Counted from the stretch's first letter, positions 1 to 7,340 are shown. The stretch is DNA of 13,495 nt from an uncultured Sutterella sp. (GCA_900554375.1 USHK01000009.1:1-13495); one strand, 5' to 3'. Notes: generated from the sequence alone by a model not told the origin. Made by a program: numbers and translations.

Positions 1-12
1 TATAAGAGACAG
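1..12. other. Probable Nextera adapter remnant at a contig end
   Basis: The first twelve bases, TATAAGAGACAG, are identical to the last twelve bases of the 19-base Tn5/Nextera mosaic end (AGATGTGTATAAGAGACAG). A 12-base match lying exactly at the window edge is very unlikely by chance. It is best read as untrimmed library adapter rather than genomic DNA, which would also mean that base 1 is an assembly end. Genomic sequence probably starts at base 13. Confidence 0.85.
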
Positions 13-109
13 TGATAAAATTGGACTAAGTTAAGAAATCGAGAGATCTTGGTTCAATGCCCAATAGTCGAAAAAATTTCCTCAACCATACCGGAAAGAC
101 ACCAAGACA

Positions 110-137
110 CTGACAAGGTCTTTAATATCTATCTAAT
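110..137 (+). promoter_or_regulatory. Candidate sigma-70 promoter for the cysteine desulfidase gene
   Basis: CTGACA (110-115) and TCTAAT (132-137) each match five of six consensus bases and are separated by 16 bases. Transcription would start near base 144 and give a leader of about 108 nt before the preferred ATG at 252. The palindrome at 190-205 lies inside that leader. The prediction rests on consensus matching only. Confidence 0.4.
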
Positions 138-189
138 TCTCGGCTAATTCACTGCATACCTCTCAGGATTTTCGCCAAGTGGGTATTTA

Positions 190-205
190 GTTTTTAGCTA
201 AAAAC
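190..205. promoter_or_regulatory. Perfect 16-base palindrome upstream of the cysteine desulfidase gene
   Basis: GTTTTTAGCTAAAAAC is identical to its own reverse complement, with no central spacer. It lies 46 bases before the preferred start codon and downstream of the candidate promoter. A spacerless palindrome suits a dimeric DNA-binding protein better than an RNA hairpin, so an operator controlling the desulfidase gene is the likeliest reading. No regulator can be assigned. Confidence 0.45.
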
Positions 206-251
206 CGCTAGAGTGTCGGTCATAAGTATTCACCCGATCAAGAGGCTGAGC

Positions 252-1538
252 ATGATTGACAAGGCAACAAGAGAGAAGATTATTTCCTTAATTCGTCGGG
301 AGGTTGTGCCGGCGCTGGGATGTACCGAACCGATTGCGGTATCCCTAGCAGTTGCCAAAGCTACCGAACTATTGGGAATGCAGCCTGAAGAAATTAACAT
401 CGGCCTCAGCGGGAACATCATTAAGAATGCTATGGGAGTTGGAATTCCCGGAACAGGAATGATCGGATTGCCGATTGCGATTGCTCTTGGAAGCTTGATT
501 GGAAAATCAGAATATGGTCTTGAAGTTCTCAAGGAGGTCTCTCCTGAAGCGGTCGAGAGAGGAAAAGCTTTTATTGAATCGGTTCCAATCAATATCAAAC
601 ACTTACCGGATGCTCCTTCTAATCTGCATGTGGACGTTGAAGTTCGAGCTCAGGGTCATTCGGCTCGAGCGATTATTTCGCGAGAGCACACGCTCTTTGT
701 TCTCTTGGAAAAAGACGGTGAGACACTTCTTGCTGAAGAAGAGGGCTGCGGGAATGGTGACGCTCAAGACTCAGATGACGTGCAGCTGAATTTCAGAATG
801 GTTTTCGATTTTGCGACGACTGCCCCGCTTGAAGAAATCCGGTTCATGAAAGAAGCACAAAGACTTAATGAGGAAGCCGCAGAGTTCGCATTGAAAGGCG
901 ATTACGGCCACTCTCTCGGAGCCATGATTCGTAATAACGGAATGAAGTACATGGGAGATTCAACTCTGGCTCACATGGTTGAATTTACTTCAGCCGCTTG
1001 CGATGCTCGCATGGGTGGTGCAACAGTCCCGGTGATGTCTAATTCCGGCAGCGGTAACCAAGGAATTACCGCGACTTTGCCGGTCGTTGTTTTTGCTAAA
1101 GATATGAACGCAAGTGAAGAGCAAATGATTCGGGCACTGACACTCAGTCATCTGACGAGCGTTTATATCAAGCAAAGTTTGGGGCGCCTTTCAGCTCTTT
1201 GCGGATGTGTTGTGGCTTCTACCGGCGCATCTACTGCCATCACTTGGTTGATGGGCGGCGGATATGAAGACGCCTGTGCCGCCGTTAAAAATATGGTGGC
1301 TAATTTGTCCGGGATGCTTTGCGACGGGGCAAAGCCGGCATGTTCCATGAAAATTTCCTCAGGCGTTTCGACTGCACTGATGTCTGCAATGCTGGCAATG
1401 AACGGCCGGTGTGTATCAAGTATTGAGGGGATCGTCAGTGAGGACGTCGATCAGACAATCCATAACCTTACTTTAATTGGTAAGGAAGCGATGGTCGAGA
1501 CGGATCGTCAGGTTCTTGAAATCATGACCCATAAATAA
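252..1538 (+). CDS. cyuA: L-cysteine desulfidase / UPF0597 family (serine dehydratase alpha-like)
   Basis: This is a 428-residue member of the CyuA/YhaM (CdsB) family, [4Fe-4S] enzymes that split L-cysteine into sulfide, pyruvate and ammonia in the cytoplasm of anaerobes. The archaeal enzyme holds its cluster with three cysteines. Counterparts are visible here: Cys24 in ALGCTEP, Cys317 in LSALCG and Cys357 in SGMLCDG, the last two 40 residues apart as in the archaeal protein. The family motif SGSGNQGI lies near residue 265. Length matches the E. coli homologue (about 436). I chose ATG 252 because AGAGG sits six bases upstream. The in-frame GTG at 213 has no ribosome binding site and adds 13 residues absent from the conserved start. 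The gene stands alone with no linked CyuP-type transporter or CyuR regulator. The family call is firm; activity on cysteine rather than another amino acid is inferred. Confidence 0.88.
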   Translation: MIDKATREKIISLIRREVVPALGCTEPIAVSLAVAKATELLGMQPEEINIGLSGNIIKNAMGVGIPGTGMIGLPIAIALGSLIGKSEYGLEVLKEVSPEAVERGKAFIESVPINIKHLPDAPSNLHVDVEVRAQGHSARAIISREHTLFVLLEKDGETLLAEEEGCGNGDAQDSDDVQLNFRMVFDFATTAPLEEIRFMKEAQRLNEEAAEFALKGDYGHSLGAMIRNNGMKYMGDSTLAHMVEFTSAACDARMGGATVPVMSNSGSGNQGITATLPVVVFAKDMNASEEQMIRALTLSHLTSVYIKQSLGRLSALCGCVVASTGASTAITWLMGGGYEDACAAVKNMVANLSGMLCDGAKPACSMKISSGVSTALMSAMLAMNGRCVSSIEGIVSEDVDQTIHNLTLIGKEAMVETDRQVLEIMTHK

Positions 1539-1577
1539 AGGGTGCGCTGAGGGCTTCATTGCCTAACCTATAAATTC

Positions 1578-1593
1578 TGCCCCATTTTGGGCA
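1578..1593 (+). terminator. Weak hairpin after the cysteine desulfidase gene
   Basis: TGCCC and GGGCA form a five-base stem around CATTTT, about 40 bases after the desulfidase stop codon. The sequence that follows is only moderately T-rich (TCTCATTTAATTT) and has no clean U-tract, so termination here is possible but poorly supported. Confidence 0.25.
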
Positions 1594-1619
1594 AGGTCTC
1601 ATTTAATTTAATAAGTTAG

Positions 1620-1660
1620 AAGAAGTAAAAACTTCTTGTTTAGACAAATTTAAACTTCTT
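1620..1660. promoter_or_regulatory. Inverted and direct repeats before the AraC-type gene
   Basis: AAGAAGT (1620-1626) and ACTTCTT (1631-1637) form a perfect dyad around AAAA. The nine-base word AAACTTCTT then appears twice as a direct repeat, at 1629-1637 and 1652-1660, 23 bases apart, close to two helical turns. AraC-family proteins usually bind direct repeats about 21 bases apart, so autoregulation by the downstream regulator is a reasonable inference. The elements end nine bases before the start codon. Confidence 0.4.
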
Positions 1661-1669
1661 TATTAGGAA

Positions 1670-2668
1670 ATGTTTCGAAGTTCTAGCTCCCGCTTTTATC
1701 AAAGCAACTGGGATTCCTCCAAAGGAAGTAGTAGAAAGGATGGTTTCTTAAGTTTTCTTGAGAGGCTCAATAACCAATTCTTCTTTTTTAGGTTCCAGGA
1801 TTGCCGCCCTCTTAGTGCCAAGGCTTTCAACTTCAAGCTTACTCAAGAGAAGACATCCCTAGGATTGTTTTTAAGGATTACTGCAGCTCCCTGTCAGCTT
1901 GCCCTGCAATCCAATCCGTTTGAATTACGTCAGAAGTCCCAGTTTTTTATTTTTAACTTCTCCGGGAAATGCGAAATTGGTTTCGCTTGCCGGGAGCCTG
2001 TTGAGTTGGGCCCCGAAGCTTTTATTTTTTGTAATTCGACGAAGTCGTTGATCATCAGAGGCTCACAGAGGTTGGACATTCTTCTCGCTCTTGTTAATGA
2101 AGATTATTTATTGACACATACGACTTATTGGAATAAGGATTTCGAAGATGTAGTATTCGCAAAGAAGAGTCCCTCGCATAAGCTCTTTGCCTCGATTATT
2201 AATACGACATACAAGTACCTCCATTCGCTTCCTTTAGAAGAGCATGAGTTGGTTATAGACGGAATTTTTTCCTTTCTGAGGCCGGTGTTCAATGAGAAAA
2301 GGCTGTTAACGCAGGTTCAGCTTACTCATCCATTAGAGATTTTAAAGCAGAGGGCTGATCGGATAATTGAGGTGAGGTTCAAAGAAAAGGGGCTTCAGTT
2401 AACGGATATCGCACAAGAACTTGGAGTTTCTGTGAGGTATTTGTCAGAGGCCTACAAACACGCAGGAACGACGGCCCTGAAAGCTTTGATGCAGCACAGG
2501 CTCAAGAGAGCAAATGTCATGCTCCGAGAAAGGCATTGCCGAGGAATGAGTATCCGAGAGATAAGTTCCATGACCGGTTTTGCGTGTCTTTCTCATTTTT
2601 CTAGGGCCTTTAAAGAAGAGTACGGTTTAACTCCGACGGAAGCGAGAACGGAGGAGATCCTAGTTTAA
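1670..2668 (+). CDS. AraC/XylS-family transcriptional regulator
   Basis: This 332-residue protein has a C-terminal AraC-type DNA-binding domain with two helix-turn-helix units. The first is near residues 243-262 (LTDIAQELGVSVRYLSEAYK) and the second near 293-314, ending in the family signature SHFSRAFKEEYGLTPTEAR. Residues 1-220 are a divergent sensor region with beta-rich stretches that resembles AraC-binding-like cupin domains only in layout; the ligand cannot be predicted. ATG 1670 is the first start after an in-frame stop at 1664. It has AGGA only one base upstream, an unusually short spacing, and no other ATG occurs until late in the protein, so translation may be weak. The gene lies 132 bases upstream of and parallel to the molybdoenzyme pair, which is its most likely target. 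Confidence 0.9.
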   Translation: MFRSSSSRFYQSNWDSSKGSSRKDGFLSFLERLNNQFFFFRFQDCRPLSAKAFNFKLTQEKTSLGLFLRITAAPCQLALQSNPFELRQKSQFFIFNFSGKCEIGFACREPVELGPEAFIFCNSTKSLIIRGSQRLDILLALVNEDYLLTHTTYWNKDFEDVVFAKKSPSHKLFASIINTTYKYLHSLPLEEHELVIDGIFSFLRPVFNEKRLLTQVQLTHPLEILKQRADRIIEVRFKEKGLQLTDIAQELGVSVRYLSEAYKHAGTTALKALMQHRLKRANVMLRERHCRGMSIREISSMTGFACLSHFSRAFKEEYGLTPTEARTEEILV

Positions 2669-2800
2669 TTCCTCCTTAGATAAAAGCTTTTTCCTGATTG
2701 AATAAATAAAGGCCGCTTACCCTAATTTACCGGGTTTTTATCAGTTTATAGACTGGACAAATGCAACCCCAATTGCAGTCTTGAAATTCAGGAGAAAACT
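2669..2800. promoter_or_regulatory. Leader and promoter region of the molybdoenzyme operon
   Basis: A weak candidate promoter, TTGAAT (2698-2703) and CCTAAT (2721-2726), has a 17-base spacer and four of six matches in each box. ACCC (2719-2722) and GGGT (2732-2735) followed by a T-run could be a weak terminator for the regulator gene. Closer to the gene, TGCAA (2762-2766) and TTGCA (2773-2777) form a dyad, and GACTG (2751-2755) and CAGTC (2776-2780) form an overlapping alternative. The ribosome binding site is AGGAGA, five bases before ATG 2801. I saw no clear FNR or NarL site. Confidence 0.35.
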
Positions 2801-5098
2801 ATGGCAAGTCCCCAAATTAGCCGTCGCGATTTTTTGGCTTTGGCTGGTCTGACCTCTGCTTCCGCAGGCTGTCCTGCGATGGCCCAGGCTTTAAAAGCTA
2901 AAGATCCCGACGCAGGTCTTAAAACTTTCCAGGCAACCTGCTCTATGGAATGTTTGCACTGCAACCTCAAAGCCTTTGTAAAAGACGGCAAAGTCGTCAA
3001 AATCGGCAATGCAAACGCTTTCGACGGTAAACCTTGCGCCAGAGGTTTGTCTCGTATTAAATGGCTTTACGCGCAGAACCGTGTGCTTCATCCGATGAAG
3101 CGCGTTGGCGAAAGAGGCGAAGGAAAATTTGTTGCAATCACATGGGATGAGGCTCTCGATACAATCGCCGGAAAGATTAAGGACGCGATTGCTAAAGACG
3201 GAAGTCAATCCCTGCTGTTTACCAGCGCTTCCGGCAATATGGATAATCTCCATAACCCGGCCCAGGTAGCATTTGGCAACTATCTCGGTGGAACAACTCG
3301 CACTCAGGGTTCCTTGTGCTGCTCAGCGGTGACCGCAGCGATGATGCCAATTGTCGGAATGCGTTATGTGGACACCCGAGACACAATTGACCAAGCCAAA
3401 TACATCCTTTGCTGGGGCAATAATCCTCTGGTAACGATGCAGGCATATTGGCATCTTTATCTCAAGGCTAAGGAAAGAGGTGCGAAGATTGTTGTTATTG
3501 ATCCACGCAAGAGTGAGACCGCGGTTAGGGCAGATAAGTGGGTGTCTATCATTCCCGGCACAGACACAGCTCTTGGCCTCGGTATGATTCGCTGGATCGC
3601 GGCGAACGGAAAATTAGACGAACCTTTCTTGAAACAACACACCGGTGCTGTTTACCTCGTCGATAAAGACGGGAAACTAATGCGAGGAGACGCCAAGGAT
3701 CCGAATTCTTATTTAGTCTTTGACGAAAAATCTCAAAAACTCGTCCGTCACGATGCTAAGAATATTGACCCAGCTCTCGAAGTTAAAGCCGGTTCTCCCT
3801 ACAGAACTGTTCTATCTATGGTTCTTGAACAGGCTGACCCGTGGACGCCCGAGGCTGTTTCTGACACGACTGGGATCCCTGTAGCAACGGTCGTGGAATT
3901 AGCCAAGGACTATTCGACGAATAAACCGTCAATGATTGTCAACAACATGGGCTCTTTCCAGCGGACGCAATACGGTACTCAGGCAGTTGGTGCTCAGTAT
4001 TATTTGGCACTTCTCACCGGTAATATTGGCAAAGCTGGCACAGGTATATGCGACGCTGGCGGCGTCACTCAAATGGCAAAATTCGGTAGTGCATTTCCGC
4101 CGCCTCCGAACAAGCCCAAGAAAATTGCACCGATTCCGACTGCAAAACTCGGCGAATGCGTGCTGACGGGTAAACCGAACAAGATCAACTTCTGGTACAC
4201 GCAAACCTGCGGAATTGTCGGTCAGTGGCCTAACGCCAATAAAGTTATCGAAGCGGTTAAGAGCGTACCTTTCTTCGTAGTTGCCGAAAGTGTGATGACA
4301 CCTACCGCACGTTACGCAGACATTCTCTTGCCCGCAGCTACAGTCTTTGAATATGACTCTGTGATGGCCGGTGCCAGGAACCACTACATCCAGCTGATCG
4401 AAAAAGCGGTTGAACCCCAAGGCGAGGCCAAACCCGACTACTGGATTATGGGACAGTTGGCTCAGCGTCTGGGCTTTGGCGAAGCCTTCACTATTCCGGT
4501 TGAGCAAATGATCAGGAACGTGCTTAAACCGTCTGGTATTACCTACGAACAGATTAAGAGAGGTCCCGTCTGCCCAGTAAAAGGTCCTTGGATTCCGTTT
4601 AAGGATGGAATGTTCAAAACACCGAACGGAAAAGCAAATTTTTACTGCGAACCTTGGGCAGCAAAAGGGTTCCTGCCGGTCGTGACCTATCTGCAAGTTG
4701 ATGAAAGCCCGAAGGGCAATCCTGAATTAGCTCAGAAATATCCTCTTCAGGCTATTCAGCGCAAAGTTATCCGAAATATTCATACAAGTTTCCAAGACAA
4801 TGAATGGATCAACCAGCTCTTTAAAGATGAACCAACAGTACTCATGCATACAAAGGATGCGGAGGCTCGCGGCATTAAACAAGGAGACAAGGTTGTTGTA
4901 TTCAACGAACGAGGAGAACATCCGACGATCGCAGTGGTGAATAACAATATTCGCCCTGGTGTTGTGTGTTTGGAAAACGGATGGTGGATGGGCCAATTCG
5001 GCTTCAATTCTTCCTCTGTACTTACCAACGATACCGTGCAGATTCTTGGCACAGGAACTTCTATTTGCTCAACACTTGTCAACGTTAGGAAGGCGTAA
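2801..5098 (+). CDS. Tat-exported molybdopterin (bis-MGD) oxidoreductase, catalytic subunit
   Basis: This 765-residue protein belongs to the DMSO reductase superfamily, periplasmic enzymes reducing or oxidising small molecules at a Mo (or W) bis-MGD centre. A twin-arginine signal (SRRDFLAL, residues 7-14) is followed by a hydrophobic stretch and a probable cleavage site near residue 29. A proximal [4Fe-4S] motif follows: Cys47, Cys51, Cys54, Cys79. The spacing is C-x3-C-x2-C rather than the more common C-x2-C-x3-C. The cofactor-binding core (WGNNPL near 205, VVIDPRKSETA near 231) and the C-terminal molydopterin dinucleotide-binding domain are intact. At the expected Mo-ligand position is GSLCCSAV, so Cys173 or Cys174 is a candidate ligand, though I cannot fix the alignment. 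It forms a unit with the Fe-S gene two bases downstream. No substrate can be named; polysulfide, thiosulfate, DMSO-like or phenolic acceptors are all possible. Confidence 0.9.
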   Translation: MASPQISRRDFLALAGLTSASAGCPAMAQALKAKDPDAGLKTFQATCSMECLHCNLKAFVKDGKVVKIGNANAFDGKPCARGLSRIKWLYAQNRVLHPMKRVGERGEGKFVAITWDEALDTIAGKIKDAIAKDGSQSLLFTSASGNMDNLHNPAQVAFGNYLGGTTRTQGSLCCSAVTAAMMPIVGMRYVDTRDTIDQAKYILCWGNNPLVTMQAYWHLYLKAKERGAKIVVIDPRKSETAVRADKWVSIIPGTDTALGLGMIRWIAANGKLDEPFLKQHTGAVYLVDKDGKLMRGDAKDPNSYLVFDEKSQKLVRHDAKNIDPALEVKAGSPYRTVLSMVLEQADPWTPEAVSDTTGIPVATVVELAKDYSTNKPSMIVNNMGSFQRTQYGTQAVGAQYYLALLTGNIGKAGTGICDAGGVTQMAKFGSAFPPPPNKPKKIAPIPTAKLGECVLTGKPNKINFWYTQTCGIVGQWPNANKVIEAVKSVPFFVVAESVMTPTARYADILLPAATVFEYDSVMAGARNHYIQLIEKAVEPQGEAKPDYWIMGQLAQRLGFGEAFTIPVEQMIRNVLKPSGITYEQIKRGPVCPVKGPWIPFKDGMFKTPNGKANFYCEPWAAKGFLPVVTYLQVDESPKGNPELAQKYPLQAIQRKVIRNIHTSFQDNEWINQLFKDEPTVLMHTKDAEARGIKQGDKVVVFNERGEHPTIAVVNNNIRPGVVCLENGWWMGQFGFNSSSVLTNDTVQILGTGTSICSTLVNVRKA

Positions 5099-5100
5099 TC

Positions 5101-5643
5101 ATGAAGAAAATGGGATTTTTGTTTGATGCTCGCCGTTGTAACGGTTGCAGAGCTTGTGCAGTTGCATGCAAGGAACAACACAATACTCCTGACGGTGTTT
5201 GGCTTCGCCGGATTAAAGAAACTCCGGACCAAATGCTTTGGTTCTCCCAATCTTGTAATCACTGCGAAAAGCCGGCGTGCTTTGGTGTATGTCCGGTAAA
5301 AGCCTATTCCGTTGAACCGGATGGACTAGTTGTCCAAGATCATTCTAAGTGCATCGGCTGCCAGGCTTGTATTGCTGCCTGCCCGTTTAAGGCTCCGGTT
5401 TTCGACGAAAAAAGCAAGAAAGTTTTCAAGTGCGATGGCTGCATTCATCTGTTGGCTCAGGGCAAACGTCCTGCCTGCGTACAAGCTTGTACACAGAGTG
5501 CACTCCAATTTGGTCCGATTGAAGAACTGAGGAAAAAATATCCTGAAGCTGTCGTTGCTGGATTTGAATGGGCGACAAAGAATTTCGGATATGCAAGCCC
5601 GACAGAAACCGGCCCAAGCCTTGTGATCGTTCCGCTTAACTAA
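5101..5643 (+). CDS. Four-cluster [4Fe-4S] electron-transfer subunit (DmsB/PsrB/NrfC-like)
   Basis: The 180-residue protein contains sixteen cysteines in four ferredoxin-type motifs: Cys13/16/19/23, Cys52/55/60/64, Cys84/87/90/94 and Cys111/114/126/130. This is the full pattern of DmsB-type subunits that carry electrons to or from a molybdoenzyme. It has no signal peptide, so it is presumably exported folded with the Tat-bearing catalytic subunit. The start ATG lies two bases after the upstream stop, and AGGAAGG within the end of the upstream gene serves as ribosome binding site, indicating translational coupling. In most such systems a DmsC or NrfD membrane anchor follows. Here a terminator follows instead, so the quinol or cytochrome partner must be encoded elsewhere or the pair works as a soluble complex. 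Confidence 0.93.
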   Translation: MKKMGFLFDARRCNGCRACAVACKEQHNTPDGVWLRRIKETPDQMLWFSQSCNHCEKPACFGVCPVKAYSVEPDGLVVQDHSKCIGCQACIAACPFKAPVFDEKSKKVFKCDGCIHLLAQGKRPACVQACTQSALQFGPIEELRKKYPEAVVAGFEWATKNFGYASPTETGPSLVIVPLN

Positions 5644-5662
5644 TTAGTCAAAGTTAAAAAGC

Positions 5663-5697
5663 AAAGCGCCCCGAATAAAAAAGACTCGGGGCGTTTT
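5663..5697. terminator. Bidirectional Rho-independent terminator
   Basis: CGCCCCGA (5667-5674) pairs perfectly with TCGGGGCG (5686-5693) around an A-rich loop. On the plus strand the stem is followed by TTTT, and on the minus strand the A-rich stretch at 5653-5665 supplies a U-tract. It lies between the convergent Fe-S subunit and amidohydrolase genes and can end both transcripts. Confidence 0.88.
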
Positions 5698-5728
5698 CGC
5701 AATCGGTTCGAATCAGCAAAAGCGTAAT

Positions 5729-6931
5729 TTAATCACTTAATTTATTTAGCCTTTCTAATACGAGGTAACTAAAGAAAGCACCTGCCGGAACTAGCACTTT
5801 GTCGTTGAAATCAAAGTAAGGGCTGTGCAATGCTTCTTTGTGTTCGGAGTCTTTTACTCCGATGAAGAAGAAGCATCCCGGGAGAACTTTTTGATAAGAA
5901 CTGAAGTCCTCACTGATCATGTAAGGCTCGCCAAGTTCAATGACATTTTGAGCGCCGAAACAACGATCTGCCGCATCTTTTGCTTCTTTTGTAAGTGCAG
6001 GATCGTTATTAACGGCAGAAACGCGTCTTTCATAGTAAGTTTCCGCTTTTATGCCGTAAGCTGCCGCGATACCTTGGGAGCGGCTGATCAGTTCTTTTTC
6101 AATCGTATCTCGTGTACCTTCATTAAAGGTTCTCACCGTGCCGATCATTTTGACAGAGTCAGAAATGATGTTGTAAGCACGGGAGCCTTCTGTATTGAAA
6201 CTGCAAACAGAAACCACAGCGGATTTAAGCGGATCTAGTGTGCGCGAAACCAAGTTCTGAAGAGCGTTATAAATTTCTGTGGCAACAGGCAGCGGATCTT
6301 TGCCGAAATTCGGACGAGCTCCATGGGTTCCTACACCGACGACTCGGATGGAAAACAGGTCGCAAGCTGCCATGGTCGGACCGGCTTTGAAAGCAATTGT
6401 TCCAACGTCTAGAGAGGGTTCGTTGTGCGCCCCGTAGATCTCTTTAACGTCGTATTTTTGGAAAACGCCTGAGTTGATGACGCTTTGCGCACCGGCGACA
6501 TTTTCTTCGTCGGCTTGGAAGACGCAAAGGATTCTTCCGGGAAAGTCACGATGTTTGGCCAAATAGAGGATCGCAGCGATCAGCCAAGTCTGGTGGCCGT
6601 CGTGTCCGCATGAATGGGCGCTGCCGTTCTTAGACGCCCAAGCGCACCCAGATTTTTCTTCGATGGGGAGGGCGTCGATATCGGCTCTAAGAGCCACCGT
6701 TGCTCCGGGTCTATTGCCTTCAATCAAAAGGAATCCGCTCCCGGGGGAGGTTTCTGTATCTAATCCGGAAATTCCGAACTCTTCAAGGATGGATTTAATG
6801 CGGGCAAGTGTGTCTTGTGTGTTGAAACCGACTTCGGGATTTTCGTGAACAGTTTTGCGGAAGGAGATCAAACGAGATTCGTACTGTTGAAGCTCCTGAC
6901 GAATGCTTTCAAGATCTATTGTGTTTTTCAT
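5729..6931 (-). CDS. M20-family metallo-amidohydrolase (hippurate hydrolase / N-acyl amino acid hydrolase type)
   Basis: This 400-residue cytoplasmic peptidase/amidohydrolase of the M20D group hydrolyses an amide bond of an N-acylated amino acid or similar conjugate with a bound metal. Visible motifs, numbered from the ATG at 6931, are ADIDALP (83-89), SCGHDGH (107-113) with Cys108 and His110, FQADEE with Glu142 as probable base and Glu143 as ligand, His169 (AHNEP), His203 in the dimer-contact motif GTHGARP, and the C-terminal ligand His369 in LHSP. The frame is open upstream to 7060. That extension is rejected because family members start about 25 residues before the VHENPE motif and because a candidate promoter overlaps the extension. 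The gene is divergent from the permease and GGT-like operon, which hints at a shared substrate. The substrate itself cannot be read from the sequence. Confidence 0.9.
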   Translation of the reverse strand: MKNTIDLESIRQELQQYESRLISFRKTVHENPEVGFNTQDTLARIKSILEEFGISGLDTETSPGSGFLLIEGNRPGATVALRADIDALPIEEKSGCAWASKNGSAHSCGHDGHQTWLIAAILYLAKHRDFPGRILCVFQADEENVAGAQSVINSGVFQKYDVKEIYGAHNEPSLDVGTIAFKAGPTMAACDLFSIRVVGVGTHGARPNFGKDPLPVATEIYNALQNLVSRTLDPLKSAVVSVCSFNTEGSRAYNIISDSVKMIGTVRTFNEGTRDTIEKELISRSQGIAAAYGIKAETYYERRVSAVNNDPALTKEAKDAADRCFGAQNVIELGEPYMISEDFSSYQKVLPGCFFFIGVKDSEHKEALHSPYFDFNDKVLVPAGAFFSYLVLERLNKLSD

Positions 6932-6945
6932 TTTCAGCCGGGATA

Positions 6946-6962
6946 GCTTTATTAAATAAAGC
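6946..6962. promoter_or_regulatory. Operator-like 17-base dyad in the amidohydrolase leader
   Basis: GCTTTATT (6946-6953) and AATAAAGC (6955-6962) are perfect inverted repeats around a single central base. The dyad lies 15 bases before the amidohydrolase start codon and covers the predicted transcription start, where a repressor would block initiation. As RNA it cannot form a normal loop without opening the inner pairs. Confidence 0.5.
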
Positions 6963-6965
6963 GTC

Positions 6966-6994
6966 ATTCTCGGAAGATCAAGGCTGATAGTCAA
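6966..6994 (-). promoter_or_regulatory. Candidate sigma-70 promoter for the amidohydrolase gene
   Basis: Read on the minus strand, TTGACT (6994-6989, five of six) and GAGAAT (6971-6966, four of six) are separated by 17 bases. Transcription would begin near 6959, giving a leader of about 28 nt. This places the in-frame ATG at 6967 inside the promoter and supports translation from 6931. Confidence 0.45.
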
Positions 6995-7314
6995 GAGCAC
7001 GACAAATTGTTGACGCAAAAGAGTCGGTGAAGAAGTCTTCCTCCAACGCTTCCTGCGCAAAAGCTGCGTATTGGTTTTCTACTGTCTTTTTCTTTCGATA
7101 TTTCTAAAGAAGAAAAGAAAAGGTACAAAGACCGCAGTGAAACAAGTTAATTTGGAAGAAAAAACTAATCGAAAATCCTCATTCGCTTGTTATTTTGGCA
7201 AAGATATTCTTCGATTTCTGAAAGATAGAATCAAAGAAGAAAAGTTGTACGGCTTTGAGCCTGTTGGGACGGACCTTTTCTAGGTACGTAGCCGGCTTAT
7301 CCTGAAATTTTTCT

Positions 7315-7340
7315 TTTTCACTGGCTTACGACCGTGAAAA
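7315..7340. promoter_or_regulatory. Bulged dyad upstream of the permease operon
   Basis: TTTTCAC (7315-7321) and GTGAAAA (7334-7340) are perfect inverted repeats. Inside them GG (7323-7324) can pair with CC (7332-7333), leaving one bulged T and a seven-base centre. No U-tract follows on either strand, so it is more likely an operator than a terminator. It lies about 60 bases before the permease start codon. Confidence 0.4.

Noticed and set aside
213..251. GTG start that would lengthen the cysteine desulfidase by 13 residues
   Set aside because: No ribosome binding site precedes it, whereas ATG 252 has AGAGG at six bases and matches the usual start of the family.
3929..4696. Long open frame of 255 codons on the minus strand
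   Set aside because: It lies wholly inside the molybdoenzyme gene, whose frame has clear conserved motifs; the opposite frame shows no domain.
6932..7060. Upstream extension of the amidohydrolase frame by 43 residues
   Set aside because: It is not family-like, has no ribosome binding site and overlaps a candidate promoter and dyad.
7071..7283. Open frame of 70 codons in the divergent gap
   Set aside because: TTG start, no ribosome binding site and a lysine-rich composition expected of translated AT-rich spacer.
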